From NCBI GenBank assembly GCA_025667525.1, contig CM046877.1:295178364-295242363 (forward strand): a stretch of 64,000 nucleotides of DNA, written 5' to 3'. Below, piece after piece: positions 11,600 through 20,740 of this stretch; position 1 is the stretch's first letter, and every line of letters begins with the position of its first letter. The position numbers and the translations under genes were made by a program. Origin of the DNA: Glebionis coronaria (lineage: Eukaryota > Streptophyta > Magnoliopsida > Asterales > Asteraceae). The notes under the pieces were generated by a model, which was not told the origin of the DNA, ran no database searches, and saw only the letters and a list, made by a program, of their open reading frames with translations.

Positions 11600-12075
11600 T
11601 AGCAGTGTCTGAGTAAAGGAGTGTGCAATGTCATGTCTCTATATCAAAAATGTGATTGTGTATATGATGTTTTGTCGCCTTATCTGATTCACTGAAGCTG
11701 AACAAATGATCATGAGTCATCAAATACTGAACAAAGTTTTTTATATATAACTGAGCAGCTAGGCCTGAGTAGAGGAGCGTGCAACGTCATATGTCTTGTT
11801 CACTTATGTGAGCATGTATATGGGGTTTTGTCGCCTCATCTGACGCACTAAAGCTCACAAGTATTACCATCAACTTTAGCATATCTAAGCAACAAATGAT
11901 TTCCTCAATCAATGCTGAACAAAACTTTTTTATATACAACTGAGCAGCTAGGCCTGAGTAGAGGAGCGTGCAACGTCATATGTCTTGTTCACTTATGTAA
12001 ACATGTATATGGGGTTTTGTCACCTCATCTGACGCACTGAAGCTCACAAGTATTGTCTTCAGGTTCAGCATGTCT
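11600..12075 (+). repeat. Three imperfect direct repeats between pol and the extra ORF
   Basis: Two close copies start at 11751 and 11940 (189-bp period), sharing CTGAGCAGCTAGGCCTGAGT, AGAGGAGCGTGCAACGTCAT, ATGGGGTTTTGTC and CTCATCTGACGCACT. An older copy begins near 11600. The spacer (11561-12483) has no other coding potential; AT-rich TATATA runs precede each copy. Confidence 0.85.
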
Positions 12076-12483
12076 GAGCAACAACATTTAATACAAATCA
12101 ATCATGTGTTTCAAATGAGTAAATGGCATTAAATTTTCTTATGAATAAAACAAACATTCTTCAAAAGGTGTCATTTGTTAATTAAGGAAATGTCAAACGT
12201 CTCCATCCACAGTCAACAACTTCCTGATACATAGGGGCATTTCACTGTTCAAAGCAACAGAAAACCATACCTTTTTACAGAAGATTAATGAGAAAGTTTG
12301 TGCCAAATGTTCAAAAGTAACCCTAAAAGATTTATAACTTTAAATGGTTTTAAAAACTTTTTACAATTCCGTTAAAGTTTTTATATAATCCCTACAACTG
12401 GATCTCATTCCACGTTCATAAATCTTTCATAAAAAAAAACACACACAAACTTTGTCTCTTTCAAAACACACACACAATCATCA

Positions 12484-13794
12484 ATGGCTGAATCATCTTC
12501 TACTCCAAAAACTGCAAAGATCACTCTCAACCCATCATCTCATGTCAACTATCCCATTGATGATATCTTTTTCAAACCCAACAACATCACCGTACTCAAA
12601 CCCGAATCTTGTAAGTCTGTTCTTGGGAATCAAGTGTTAACTTATTTATCCAAGAGTGTTTTAAGGTATGCCTTATTTGAGGATCCAGGAATGATGTTTC
12701 AAAATGTGCTAAAAGAATTTTGGTTTACAGCAGAGGCTTCTAACAACAAGAAGTCCATTGAGTTTGATTTTACCACGATTGGGATTCATGGTAGATTTGG
12801 GTTAAAGGTATTTCGAAAAGTTTTGGGTTTAGATTATTTGGAAAACCATAGTGACTATGAAACTATACCTGATGATTTTATGGTTGTCAAAAATTTCTTT
12901 AAAGAGATTGGGTATACTGAGGAGATTACTGAAAAAGGGGGTTTAAAAAGATGTTGCTTACCACCAAGATGGAAGTTGCTAATGTCCATTCTGATTGAAT
13001 GTTTGGGGGAAAAAACTGGAGGCCTTGACCAGATAAATAAAAAAGATGCTATTATTTTATACTGTATGGCCAAGGGTATTAAAGCTGGGAGGCTTATTTT
13101 TGAAGATCTCCATGGAAAAATGGAGAAAAAGACTAGAGAGAAAAATATTGTTTACACCAGATTTCTATCTCTCCTTTTTGCTGACCATCTTGGAAATGAT
13201 TTTTCAAAAATCAATGGAGAGAAATTAATTTTTAAGGCCTTTGATCACACACGCTGGAACATTCTAGTCAGCTCCTTTGATCCTCCTCTTATACAACCCA
13301 TACTGGACATCTGCTCAACAGATGGTCCAGCAGTGTATAAAGCTCCCAAAGACACTTCTCCAACTGGAGAAGGGAATCTAAAAGGCAAAAAGCCTGGAGC
13401 TTCATCTGGACCTACTCAGAAGCAGCCGTCTATTAATACCAAGAAGGATAAACGTGGGTCCAGAAAGAGGAAAACCCTCACACAATCTTCCTCAAAGAAG
13501 GTTGATGATGATTCCCAAGGCCAAAATTCGAAGAAACTAAAGTCCTCGGCCAAGGACCAGAACCCAAGCCAGCCACCACCTTCAGTCTCTGCTGAAGGTG
13601 ACATGCAGAAAGAGGCCCAGAAGGCAACCCCTCCCTCAACCTCTTTAGGAGGGAAGGGTGAAGATAGAGCATACCCTCAGCTCAATAGTGTGGAGTCAGC
13701 ATTGGTAAGTTCCTTCATTCTGAATACAAGTCATACTTCATTACCAATTTCTATCACTTGTCACTCTGAGTCTGCATCAGGGAATGATATGTAG
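12484..13794 (+). CDS. copia-2 extra ORF downstream of pol (function unknown)
   Basis: A 436-codon frame from an ATG in a favourable context (tcatcaATGgc). The N-terminal half looks folded (LKEFWFTAEA near codon 80, RWKLLMSILIECLGE near 160-175, YTRFLSLLFADHLG near 215-230). From about codon 280 it becomes Lys/Ser/Pro/Gly-rich and disordered, with basic stretches such as KKDKRGSRKRKT that could act as nuclear signals. I see no signal peptide or clear transmembrane helix, so nothing supports an envelope glycoprotein. ORFs of this kind are known 3' of pol in Sireviruses; the function is unknown. It ends at TAG 13792-13794, but the same frame stays open to 14133. Confidence 0.65.
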   Translation: MAESSSTPKTAKITLNPSSHVNYPIDDIFFKPNNITVLKPESCKSVLGNQVLTYLSKSVLRYALFEDPGMMFQNVLKEFWFTAEASNNKKSIEFDFTTIGIHGRFGLKVFRKVLGLDYLENHSDYETIPDDFMVVKNFFKEIGYTEEITEKGGLKRCCLPPRWKLLMSILIECLGEKTGGLDQINKKDAIILYCMAKGIKAGRLIFEDLHGKMEKKTREKNIVYTRFLSLLFADHLGNDFSKINGEKLIFKAFDHTRWNILVSSFDPPLIQPILDICSTDGPAVYKAPKDTSPTGEGNLKGKKPGASSGPTQKQPSINTKKDKRGSRKRKTLTQSSSKKVDDDSQGQNSKKLKSSAKDQNPSQPPPSVSAEGDMQKEAQKATPPSTSLGGKGEDRAYPQLNSVESALVSSFILNTSHTSLPISITCHSESASGNDM

Positions 13795-14133
13795 GCAAAT
13801 CCAACAGCTGATGCTGACCCTGACCTATCTGTTCCTAATGATGTAGCTCCCCTACAACAAGGTTCTACTGAAGAAACCAAAAACATTATCACTGATCTAA
13901 ACTTATCAGGGACTCTTTCTCAGGATCCATTAGGTCAAACCAACCCTGGTGGTGAAGGGCTTGAAACTGATCCACAATCTAAAGATGGTGCTCTGAAGGT
14001 TACCAGGGAAGTGAATCTCACCACTAGCGCCAAGGTGGGACACTTGCCTACGTTTGTTGTCAGCATGTCTGGGGATGATTTGGTGAAAGAAATAGGGTTC
14101 ATTGAGAGATCACCAGTAAGGCCAGTCTGCTGA
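13795..14133 (+). pseudogene. In-frame extension of the copia-2 extra ORF
   Basis: Directly after the TAG at 13792-13794 the same frame continues for 112 codons to the TGA at 14131-14133, with matching Asp/Thr/Pro/Gly-rich composition (ANPTADADPDLSVPND and on). Either the TAG is a disabling mutation of a longer ORF or it is read through; the former is simpler because the rest of the element is also broken. Confidence 0.6.
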
Positions 14134-14378
14134 AGGATCATCAGAGGAACAAAGTTCCTACTAAAGACTTTATAGCTGAAGAAAGTTCAGCACTCCCCTT
14201 CTAGTGAATCCTTAGGAGACCAAGGAGTCTTCACTTCAAATACTAGGCGGTCTAGTTGCTGAAGAACAAGCACTGAAGAAGGGCTTTCAGTTTAGTTTGG
14301 TTTGACAATACCAAACTGAATGATGTCGATCTCCTCTAGGATACTGAAGACTCTTAAGTATTCTTATGGTTTACATTA
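14134..14378 (+). other. copia-2 sequence between extra ORF and 3' LTR
   Basis: Noncoding. A short inverted repeat (cagtttagtttgg ... ccaaactga) lies near 14285-14320. I could not place the polypurine tract or the exact LTR start. Confidence 0.4.
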
Positions 14379-14952
14379 GGCGGGAAAATATTACTTTAAG
14401 TCAAAGTAGGTTTCTTGTAGACTTAGATATAAGTACAACCTTTATCTTTTCCTAGAATTAATTAATATGTACTTTGTACTGTTTATCCAGCATGGTCAGT
14501 CAACCACCCACTGGATAAACCTTAACATTGAAACATGCAAAATGCAAACCCTAGTTTTACACTGCCTATAAAAGGAGTGTACATTGAGACGAGAAAGGTA
14601 ACCAATACAAGAGCTTAAACTCTGGAAAACCTTTCTCTCTCGACACCAACTAAACCATATAGCCAAGATGCATATGAACGTTTAGATTGGAGCTTAGAGT
14701 TTAACTTTGGTTAGATGTCTAAGTAGAGGAGATCAAACCCCATTGTCATTCAACCACTTTGTTATTCCACAAACAAAGTGGGTTATATATTCTTTATTTG
14801 ATTCTAATAGAAGTCTATACGTTGAAAGTATATTGGTATTGTTGTTTTTAATCTTACATAGTTCTTATCTATTGTTAAAACAACACACCTAAGTCTAAGT
14901 AAAGAGTTATTACTTAAGTCAATAAGTAATAATGAATTACAAGGGACCAACA
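14379..14952 (+). mobile_element. copia-2 3' LTR (left boundary uncertain)
   Basis: TATA-like ctataaaagg at 14566-14575 is followed by a CT-rich leader, giving + orientation. The probable 3' terminus is gggaccaaca at 14943-14952. About 400 bases are repeated in inverted orientation at 14955-15359. The left limit given here is where the inverted similarity stops, so the LTR may start earlier. Confidence 0.6.
14566..14575 (+). promoter_or_regulatory. TATA box of the copia-2 LTR
   Basis: CTATAAAAGG upstream of a pyrimidine-rich stretch (ctttctctctcg at ~14632). Confidence 0.6.
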
Positions 14953-14954
14953 AT

Positions 14955-15359
14955 AACCCATTTTGTTTGCGGAACAATAAAGTGGTTGAATGACAATAGA
15001 TGGTGATCTCCTCTACTTAAACTTTCAACCCTAGTTAATAGTCTAAGCTCCAAATCTAAACGTTCATATGCTCTTTGCTATATGGTTTAGTTGGTATCGA
15101 GAGAAAAAGGTTTGTCAGAGTTTTTACTCTTGGAATTGCTAACCTTCCTCTCTCAATAAGCAATCCTTATATAGGCAGTGCTAAATCTAGGGTTTACATT
15201 TCGCATGTTCCCATGCATAAGTTTATCAAGTGGGTGGTTGATGCCCATGCTGGATAAACAGTAAAAATTACATATTAAACTAATCTAGAAAAGATAAAGG
15301 TTGTAATTATACCCAACTATAAAAGCAACCTACTTTGACTTAAAGTTATCTTTTCTCGC
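14955..15359 (-). repeat. Inverted partial copy of the copia-2 LTR
   Basis: Read on the - strand it matches 14379-14785: shared landmarks are GGTTGAATGACAAT, GATCTCCTCTACTTA, AACGTTCATATG, TATATGGTTTAGTTGGT, CATGCTGGATAAACAGTA, AGATAAAGGTTGTA and CCTACTTTGACTTAAAGT. The inner ~165 bases of the LTR are missing, and the outer end is cut off where element O begins. The two arms form a ~400-bp imperfect inverted repeat with a ~170-bp spacer. Confidence 0.85.
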
Positions 15360-16477
15360 TGATGAGACTGCAATTATACATAGTCTCATCGTCCAAATCG
15401 GGCTTAAAACGCTTAAATTATCATTAAAATACCCCAAAATATGCTTGTGTTTGTTCATTGTGTATTTTAGGTACAGATATCGTGAAATCAACAAAATATC
15501 ACATGAATAAAGCAAAAACAAACACGGGAAACGAAGCTGCACAAAGAACCGGACCCGAATAATGATTTTCCATTTAAGTCCTTGAAGTTTTTAAGATTGA
15601 CAAGATTGGTCCTCCAAGTTTGAAGACTTGTCACTTAATACCCTTGTAAATATCAATTATTACAATTAGGTCCCTTAAATTTCAAGAATATATCATTTAA
15701 GTCCTTGGAATTTGGTCAAGATACATCATTCTTCCTTAATATAACTTTGCAAAAACCTTTTGTAGCCAAAGTGAGAAAAAGAAAACTTTGAATATAAAGG
15801 AAATGGAGTTTGTATGCTGTTGGAATGGGAAAGACAAGTTATGAGAAAACAGGGGACCCAAATTAACAAACATCCAAACCCAAACATCCAATCCCCATTT
15901 GACACCTCACCAACCAAACCCATATACCCTAACCCGTCTACCCAAACCCAGCCCAAACAAAAACCCGGTTTTGTATATAAACCTGGTCAAACTTTCAGTC
16001 AGATCCCCACTAAACTTATTTTTAAATCGTATTTAATATATAAAAGTGGCGGGTTTCATTTTCTGTTCTTCATCACCACCATAAACACCCCTAATTACCA
16101 ACCTTAAACCCTAAAACCCCAATTACCCTAAACCAAGGGGGTTTGACCCCAACTCTTCAAGAACCCTAATTAACCCCATACTAAACCCAACCGCACCTCA
16201 AATTTCCCTTCCAACACTCCCATGTGACCACACCAATGGTCCCCTGCCCATCACTTTCGTCCCAAGAATCAAAACCCGACAAGATGGATGGCCAAGATGA
16301 TGTGCTTGCTCCCTACGTTTTTTTAACAGCCAAGATCACTTCTCCAAGCTATCAACACCACATAGATCACAAGATGGCAATATTGACCAAGATTTGAAAA
16401 ATTCGTCCAAGGGCATTCAAGGAATTTTATGAAGATTAGGGTTTCAGTAGTTGTGATTCTAGTATCTTCTTTCATAG

Positions 16478-16489
16478 TCTATATAAAGC
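16478..16489 (+). promoter_or_regulatory. TATA box of the element O LTR
   Basis: TCTATATAAAGC in U3 position of the + strand LTR, about 1.1 kb from the proposed LTR start. Confidence 0.55.
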
Positions 16490-17347
16490 ACCTATCAACT
16501 TATGATAGGGCTTGTTCCAGTTTTTGTAAAATTTTAAAATATTAATGAAAATTAACTTTTAATTTTTGCAACAATTGAGTTCCAATTTACTGTTTTTCTT
16601 AGTTTAATCATTTACATCTATTTGCAAAATTAGTTTAAAGTTTCATCAAGGAAAAGGGTTTTTGGTGAGAGGACACTTAAGCCAAAAGCCGTTTTCCTGT
16701 GATAGCATTACAGGAGCTTATCAGCTTATTTGGTTGACAACCAAATAAGCTACATAATCTTGTATAAGCTATTGTTATAGTTTCCAAGTTTCAGAAAGTA
16801 TGTTTCAAAGATTGGTTTCTTTTTGGTTTTTCAAGATTATTTTTAAAAATCTGCTTATTGTTATTCAAGTTTAACTGTTTGGATAAGCAAGAACCAAATG
16901 CCTTGACAAGCTTTTGGTCCTTGCTTTTTCAAACTTGGTCTCCTTTCTTGGTTGGCTGTGTTGTGCAGGGTTCCAAAACAAGACTCTTTATTTCTATCCA
17001 TTTTCATTTCCTTCATTTTTCAGTTGTGAAGACATTGTCACCCTGGTTCACTTAGTGAACCCCAACAGGGCTCTCTAAACATTTGCATAAGACTCACAAG
17101 GTTCAAGGAAAAGGCATCAGCCAGGTAAAGGCTTGAACCTTCTTTGTATTTTTGAGTTTTTATGTGTATATGTGATTTGCAAATAAACTGCTTGATTTCA
17201 GTGTTTTCTTGTTTATTTTGTGTTGATGCATGATTACTTGATGATTTAGATAGATTAGGATTGCTTTGATATCTTTTTGAGTTAGATTTGTTTGTAAAAA
17301 ATTTTGGTTTCTATCAGTAAAGGGGTGTTTGGGATTAGGTTTTTAGA

Positions 17348-17352
17348 CAAGG
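17348..17352. repeat. Target site duplication CAAGG, left copy (array)
   Basis: CAAGG directly precedes the LTR A end; the same five bases follow LTR C at 37415-37419. Confidence 0.9.
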
Positions 17353-18833
17353 TGATATTAGGGTTTTACTAGGTTCGGAATTCTCGGAATCCTCTCGAAT
17401 TGATCTCAGTTAAAAGTGGAATGATTTGTTCTTGGTGACAAAAAGTGGATTTGGTTTCCTATTCTACTAAACAGGTAAGTAAATAAAATGGTAATGAAGT
17501 AAACTTAAAACAAGCAACAAATAATAATCTAAAAAATAACTCTTACTGAAGAAGACCCTATGCGGAATATTGCACCATTCGGAATGTTGGCATCTATGCG
17601 GAATATATGTCTTATTCGGAAAACTTGCCTCATGCGGAAAACTATGCTATTTGGAATATATTGTCTATGCGGAAAATACTGTCTATGCGGAAAATACTCT
17701 CATTCGGAAAAACATGCCTATTCGGAAATATTACTCTACTCGGAAAAATGATGCTATTCGGAATATATTGTCTATGCGGAAAAAACTCTTTCATTCGGAA
17801 TAAAAGCTCTATGTGGAAAAATCAGGGCTATGCGGAAAATTAAGGTCATTCGGAAAACTAAAGTTATGCGGAATATTGAAATATTCCGAGTAACAGAAAT
17901 GAAAACACCCCTATTCGGAATATTGAAAGATTCCGAATAAGGGAAACACAAACTCTCCTATTCGGAATTTCTGGGAGATGAAGAACAGTGACAGCAGCGA
18001 GTAAACAGGGTACACGAAATTAACTCAAAATCAACTCCAATACTTAAAAAGGTTTTACCAAACTAACCAATAATCATTAACATACCATAAGGAACAAATC
18101 CCACCAATAAAAACATTAATTCAACAACTTTTTAAGATCAAACTAGAATCAAAGAAGAAACTTAGAAACTTAGAATAAAAATGATGAAGAACAATATGAA
18201 TAGAAAGATGGAATGGATTGATTAATGAAAAAGTAACAAGGTTAATGATTGAAGATTACAAGATGAAAAGAAAAAAATGGAAATCACCAAACTCCCTAAT
18301 GGAGTTGGTTGATGAACGAACCTAAGGTACTGGAAAAAACAAAAATGAAGCTAACTCCCTAAAATGTGAAGGGAGTGATCTATTTATACTCCTAGTGGTT
18401 GGTTGGTGAGTGGGCTTTCTCCCTTTCTTCTTGTCTTCTCGTCTTTTCAGAAAAGTTGACGTTTTCGATTCTGATTCGGGATTTGTTGTCGATTAAATCC
18501 AACTCGTCTTTTAATTTCTTCGTTAAATAGACTCGAGTTTCTTCGACTTATGAAAATCTTCCGTCTTTAGTCCTTTTCTTCGATAAATCTTCGAATAGGC
18601 CTAGTGACTTCAAATCTTTTGCACGTCTTGGACAATAGACTTTATCTTGAGTCTTTTTCCTTGATGAAACCCGTGCAATCCCATGTTTTCTTTAATATTC
18701 ATCCGGTTAGCTCTGAAAACACAATAAACACAAAAACCACGCATAATTCCAAACAAATGATATTAATTACGTGTTTTGGTCTTGTTTTAGCCAGAATTAA
18801 GTGGTAAAAGGATGGGTGTTTACACACCTATCA
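17353..18833 (-). mobile_element. Array LTR A (outermost 3' LTR)
   Basis: - strand termini TGATAGG ... ATATCA, with a perfect 5-base terminal inverted repeat (TGATA/TATCA). It differs from LTR C at one position I can see (near 17866, aagtt versus aggtt). It carries ~20 (A/T)(T/G)CGGAA words at 17557-17960. Confidence 0.92.
18381..18390 (-). promoter_or_regulatory. TATA box, LTR A
   Basis: - strand AGTATAAATA, about 440 bases inside the LTR start; equivalent boxes are listed for LTRs B and C. Confidence 0.7.
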
Positions 18834-18846
18834 AATCCCCTACACT
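18834..18846 (-). promoter_or_regulatory. Polypurine tract, left array unit
   Basis: - strand AGTGTAGGGGATT immediately 5' of LTR A. Confidence 0.88.
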
Positions 18847-20740
18847 TAACCATTGCCATGCCCTCATGCAATGCTTAGTGATAAAGCAATTTTACATTTT
18901 TCTCATAATTAATCAACCTTGGCCTTATTTAAATTCTACTAAACAACAATTAAAATACTAAGAGAACTTAAAACTTTAAAGTAAGCAGAAGAATGGAAAT
19001 AACTTGTAAAGAAATCAAGGACTTACATTAGGGCTTTGGTGTTGCGAAGATTTATCACCCTCAAGTTTCACGTTCCCCAAACTAAGCTTAAAAACGAGAT
19101 CATTGTTATTATAAGTTAGTAAATCAAACACTTACACACATGGCTTAATTAAATGCTTAAACTCCCTTATTCCTAGGTGTATCTCTTATATTTTATTTTT
19201 GTCTTAGAATGATCATGCAGATGCATTTTTGGACTTATTTCGATAGTTTATTAAGGCTGAAAGCAAAGTAGAACGATTTGATCAATAGTTAGCTAAAGGA
19301 CAAAATCTCTTAAAACTGCTTCTCGGGATATCAAAAAGTTCATATCTTGGCATAACTTGGTTCACGATTTGAGACCTTTCTCGGGCCGATATTTGGCATG
19401 TACTTCATACTTCATATCTTCGAGAGACGTTCTTGAGATAATGGTCTTCTCATCATAATAGAGTTTCTTCACTTGGAGACTTTTGAGGGGTACTCCAACT
19501 TTGTTGACCACGACTTCATGATTATTTCTTCAATCTCTAATTGGGATTTTGAGATACAACGATCCGCCTCCTTTTCGGACTTGGATCTATTTATCCTCAT
19601 ACCTTGTTAGGGTCTTTTCGGATAGACTTCTCCATGATCTTTATGGGAGTTGATTGCTTTTCGTCGTGAGTCTTGATCCTTCATATTGACTTTAGGAATA
19701 ATGCTTTTCACATCACTTTGGATCTTCAGCAATAAAATTGAATCCTCATGCCTTGTTAGGGCCTTTTCGGACTCGCCAATCTTCGCGCCCTGCTTCATAA
19801 GTTATGCCTTGGCTATGAACTCTTATCATTACCGAGCAACTTTTAAACGATCTTGGGCTAGAAGCTAAGTAACTTTTCAAATCGTAAGACCTTACTTATT
19901 GCAGATAAATATTAGCAAGTGATGGGAGAATAGGCAAATAATTACACCAAGTGAGCTTGCACAAGATTACCGACTTATAATTGACTCTATCATTTCTCGT
20001 CCTCCACAATTTAAAATCTCAAATAATGAGACTCGTGGACACTTAGCCTAATAAACCAATTAAGGTTTACATGGTTAAGGATACTAGCTAGAATAAACTT
20101 GGATAAGTCTATTCGGGTTGAGTCAAAATAAACGCAACGGGCCTAATATGTCAAAGATATCTAAACTAGCTACACCATTTTATTAATATTTTTGACTTTA
20201 TTGCGGAATATATACATATGAAAGCAACGATAAAAATTTTAAAAATTACGACTAAATGGCCAAAGTTAATTAAAAATTTGAAAATTGTTGAAAAAGATGA
20301 TTTTCCGGTTAATTGAAGGCATTTTCATGGAAAAGTCCACTTAAAACTTCGATAGAAGTCTCCCCTACACTTAAGATAAACATTGTCCTCAATGTTTAAG
20401 CATGTGGGAAGAGTCTCCCCTACACTTATGATATTGTGCACGTTTGGTTAACTCAAGTTAAGGAAGAGACGACTAAAGTGATCAATTTCAAATGTGAGTA
20501 TGAAGAAAATTGAATCACGATAGTTGAGAGATAGAACCGGATTTCAGATAACACGGGAGCACGGTTCTTCAAAGATTTCCAAGATTGCAGTAATCCCTGT
20601 AAGCACATCACCATACAAACACAAACGACCAAAATAGGTCCTCCCCTACACTTAGGGGGTTAAAGGGATAGATACTCGGGCTGCCTCCCGAGGAGCGCTT
20701 GTTTTTGATAACCAAGTCACGAGCCTGACTCGACCCAATT
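18847..20740 (-). other. 3' noncoding region, left array unit
   Basis: 1.9 kb between the pol stop and the polypurine tract. No env-like ORF is present, although many Athila elements have one here. It holds the AAACATTG/CAATGTTT palindrome (20378-20397), three extra polypurine-tract-like copies (20361-20372, 20416-20427, 20642-20653), and a segment (19600-19870) strongly similar to elements N2 and O. The 63-codon frame at 19607-19798 is not preserved in O and is treated as noncoding. Confidence 0.7.
20378..20397. promoter_or_regulatory. Conserved 8-bp-stem palindrome, left array unit
   Basis: - strand AAACATTGAGGACAATGTTT: perfect 8-bp stem with loop AGGA. It also occurs in N2 and O. Confidence 0.8.

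Larger units (their letters stand above)
6386..14952 (+). mobile_element. copia-2: 5'-truncated Sirevirus-type Ty1/copia element
   Basis: Domain order gag C-terminal half, zinc knuckles, protease, integrase, RT, RNaseH, then an extra ORF and a 3' LTR. This order plus the downstream ORF is typical of Sireviruses. The 5' LTR, primer site and N-terminal gag are missing; the element begins inside gag at its junction with the copia-1 LTR. Several frameshifts and at least one nonsense codon make it inactive. Confidence 0.85.
15360..17352 (+). mobile_element. Element O 5' LTR, left part
   Basis: Starts TGATGAGACT, complementary at four bases to the LTR end ATCA at 38943. TATA-like tctatataaagc at 16478-16489. 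A cluster of AGCTTATT/AATAAGCT words lies at ~16695-16890, downstream of the TATA box. No gene is present. It ends at the CAAGG duplication, where the three-LTR array enters. Confidence 0.65.

Noticed and set aside
12484..13794. Extra copia-2 ORF as a viral envelope gene
   Set aside because: No signal peptide, no clear transmembrane segment and no cleavage site is visible; only its position resembles that of env.
17557..17960. Regularly spaced CGGAA repeats as a possible CRISPR-like array
   Set aside because: Repeat words are only 7-9 bases, spacing is irregular, spacers are similar to one another, and the DNA is a plant LTR.
17557..17960. TTCGGAA clusters as heat-shock elements
   Set aside because: Heat-shock elements need GAA and TTC units spaced by two bases in alternation; here the two halves overlap with a single base between, and the cluster lies downstream of the TATA box.
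19607..19798. 63-codon - strand frame in the array 3' region as a small conserved gene or env remnant
   Set aside because: The equivalent sequence in element O carries a frame-breaking indel and stops while nucleotides stay conserved; no membrane or signal features.
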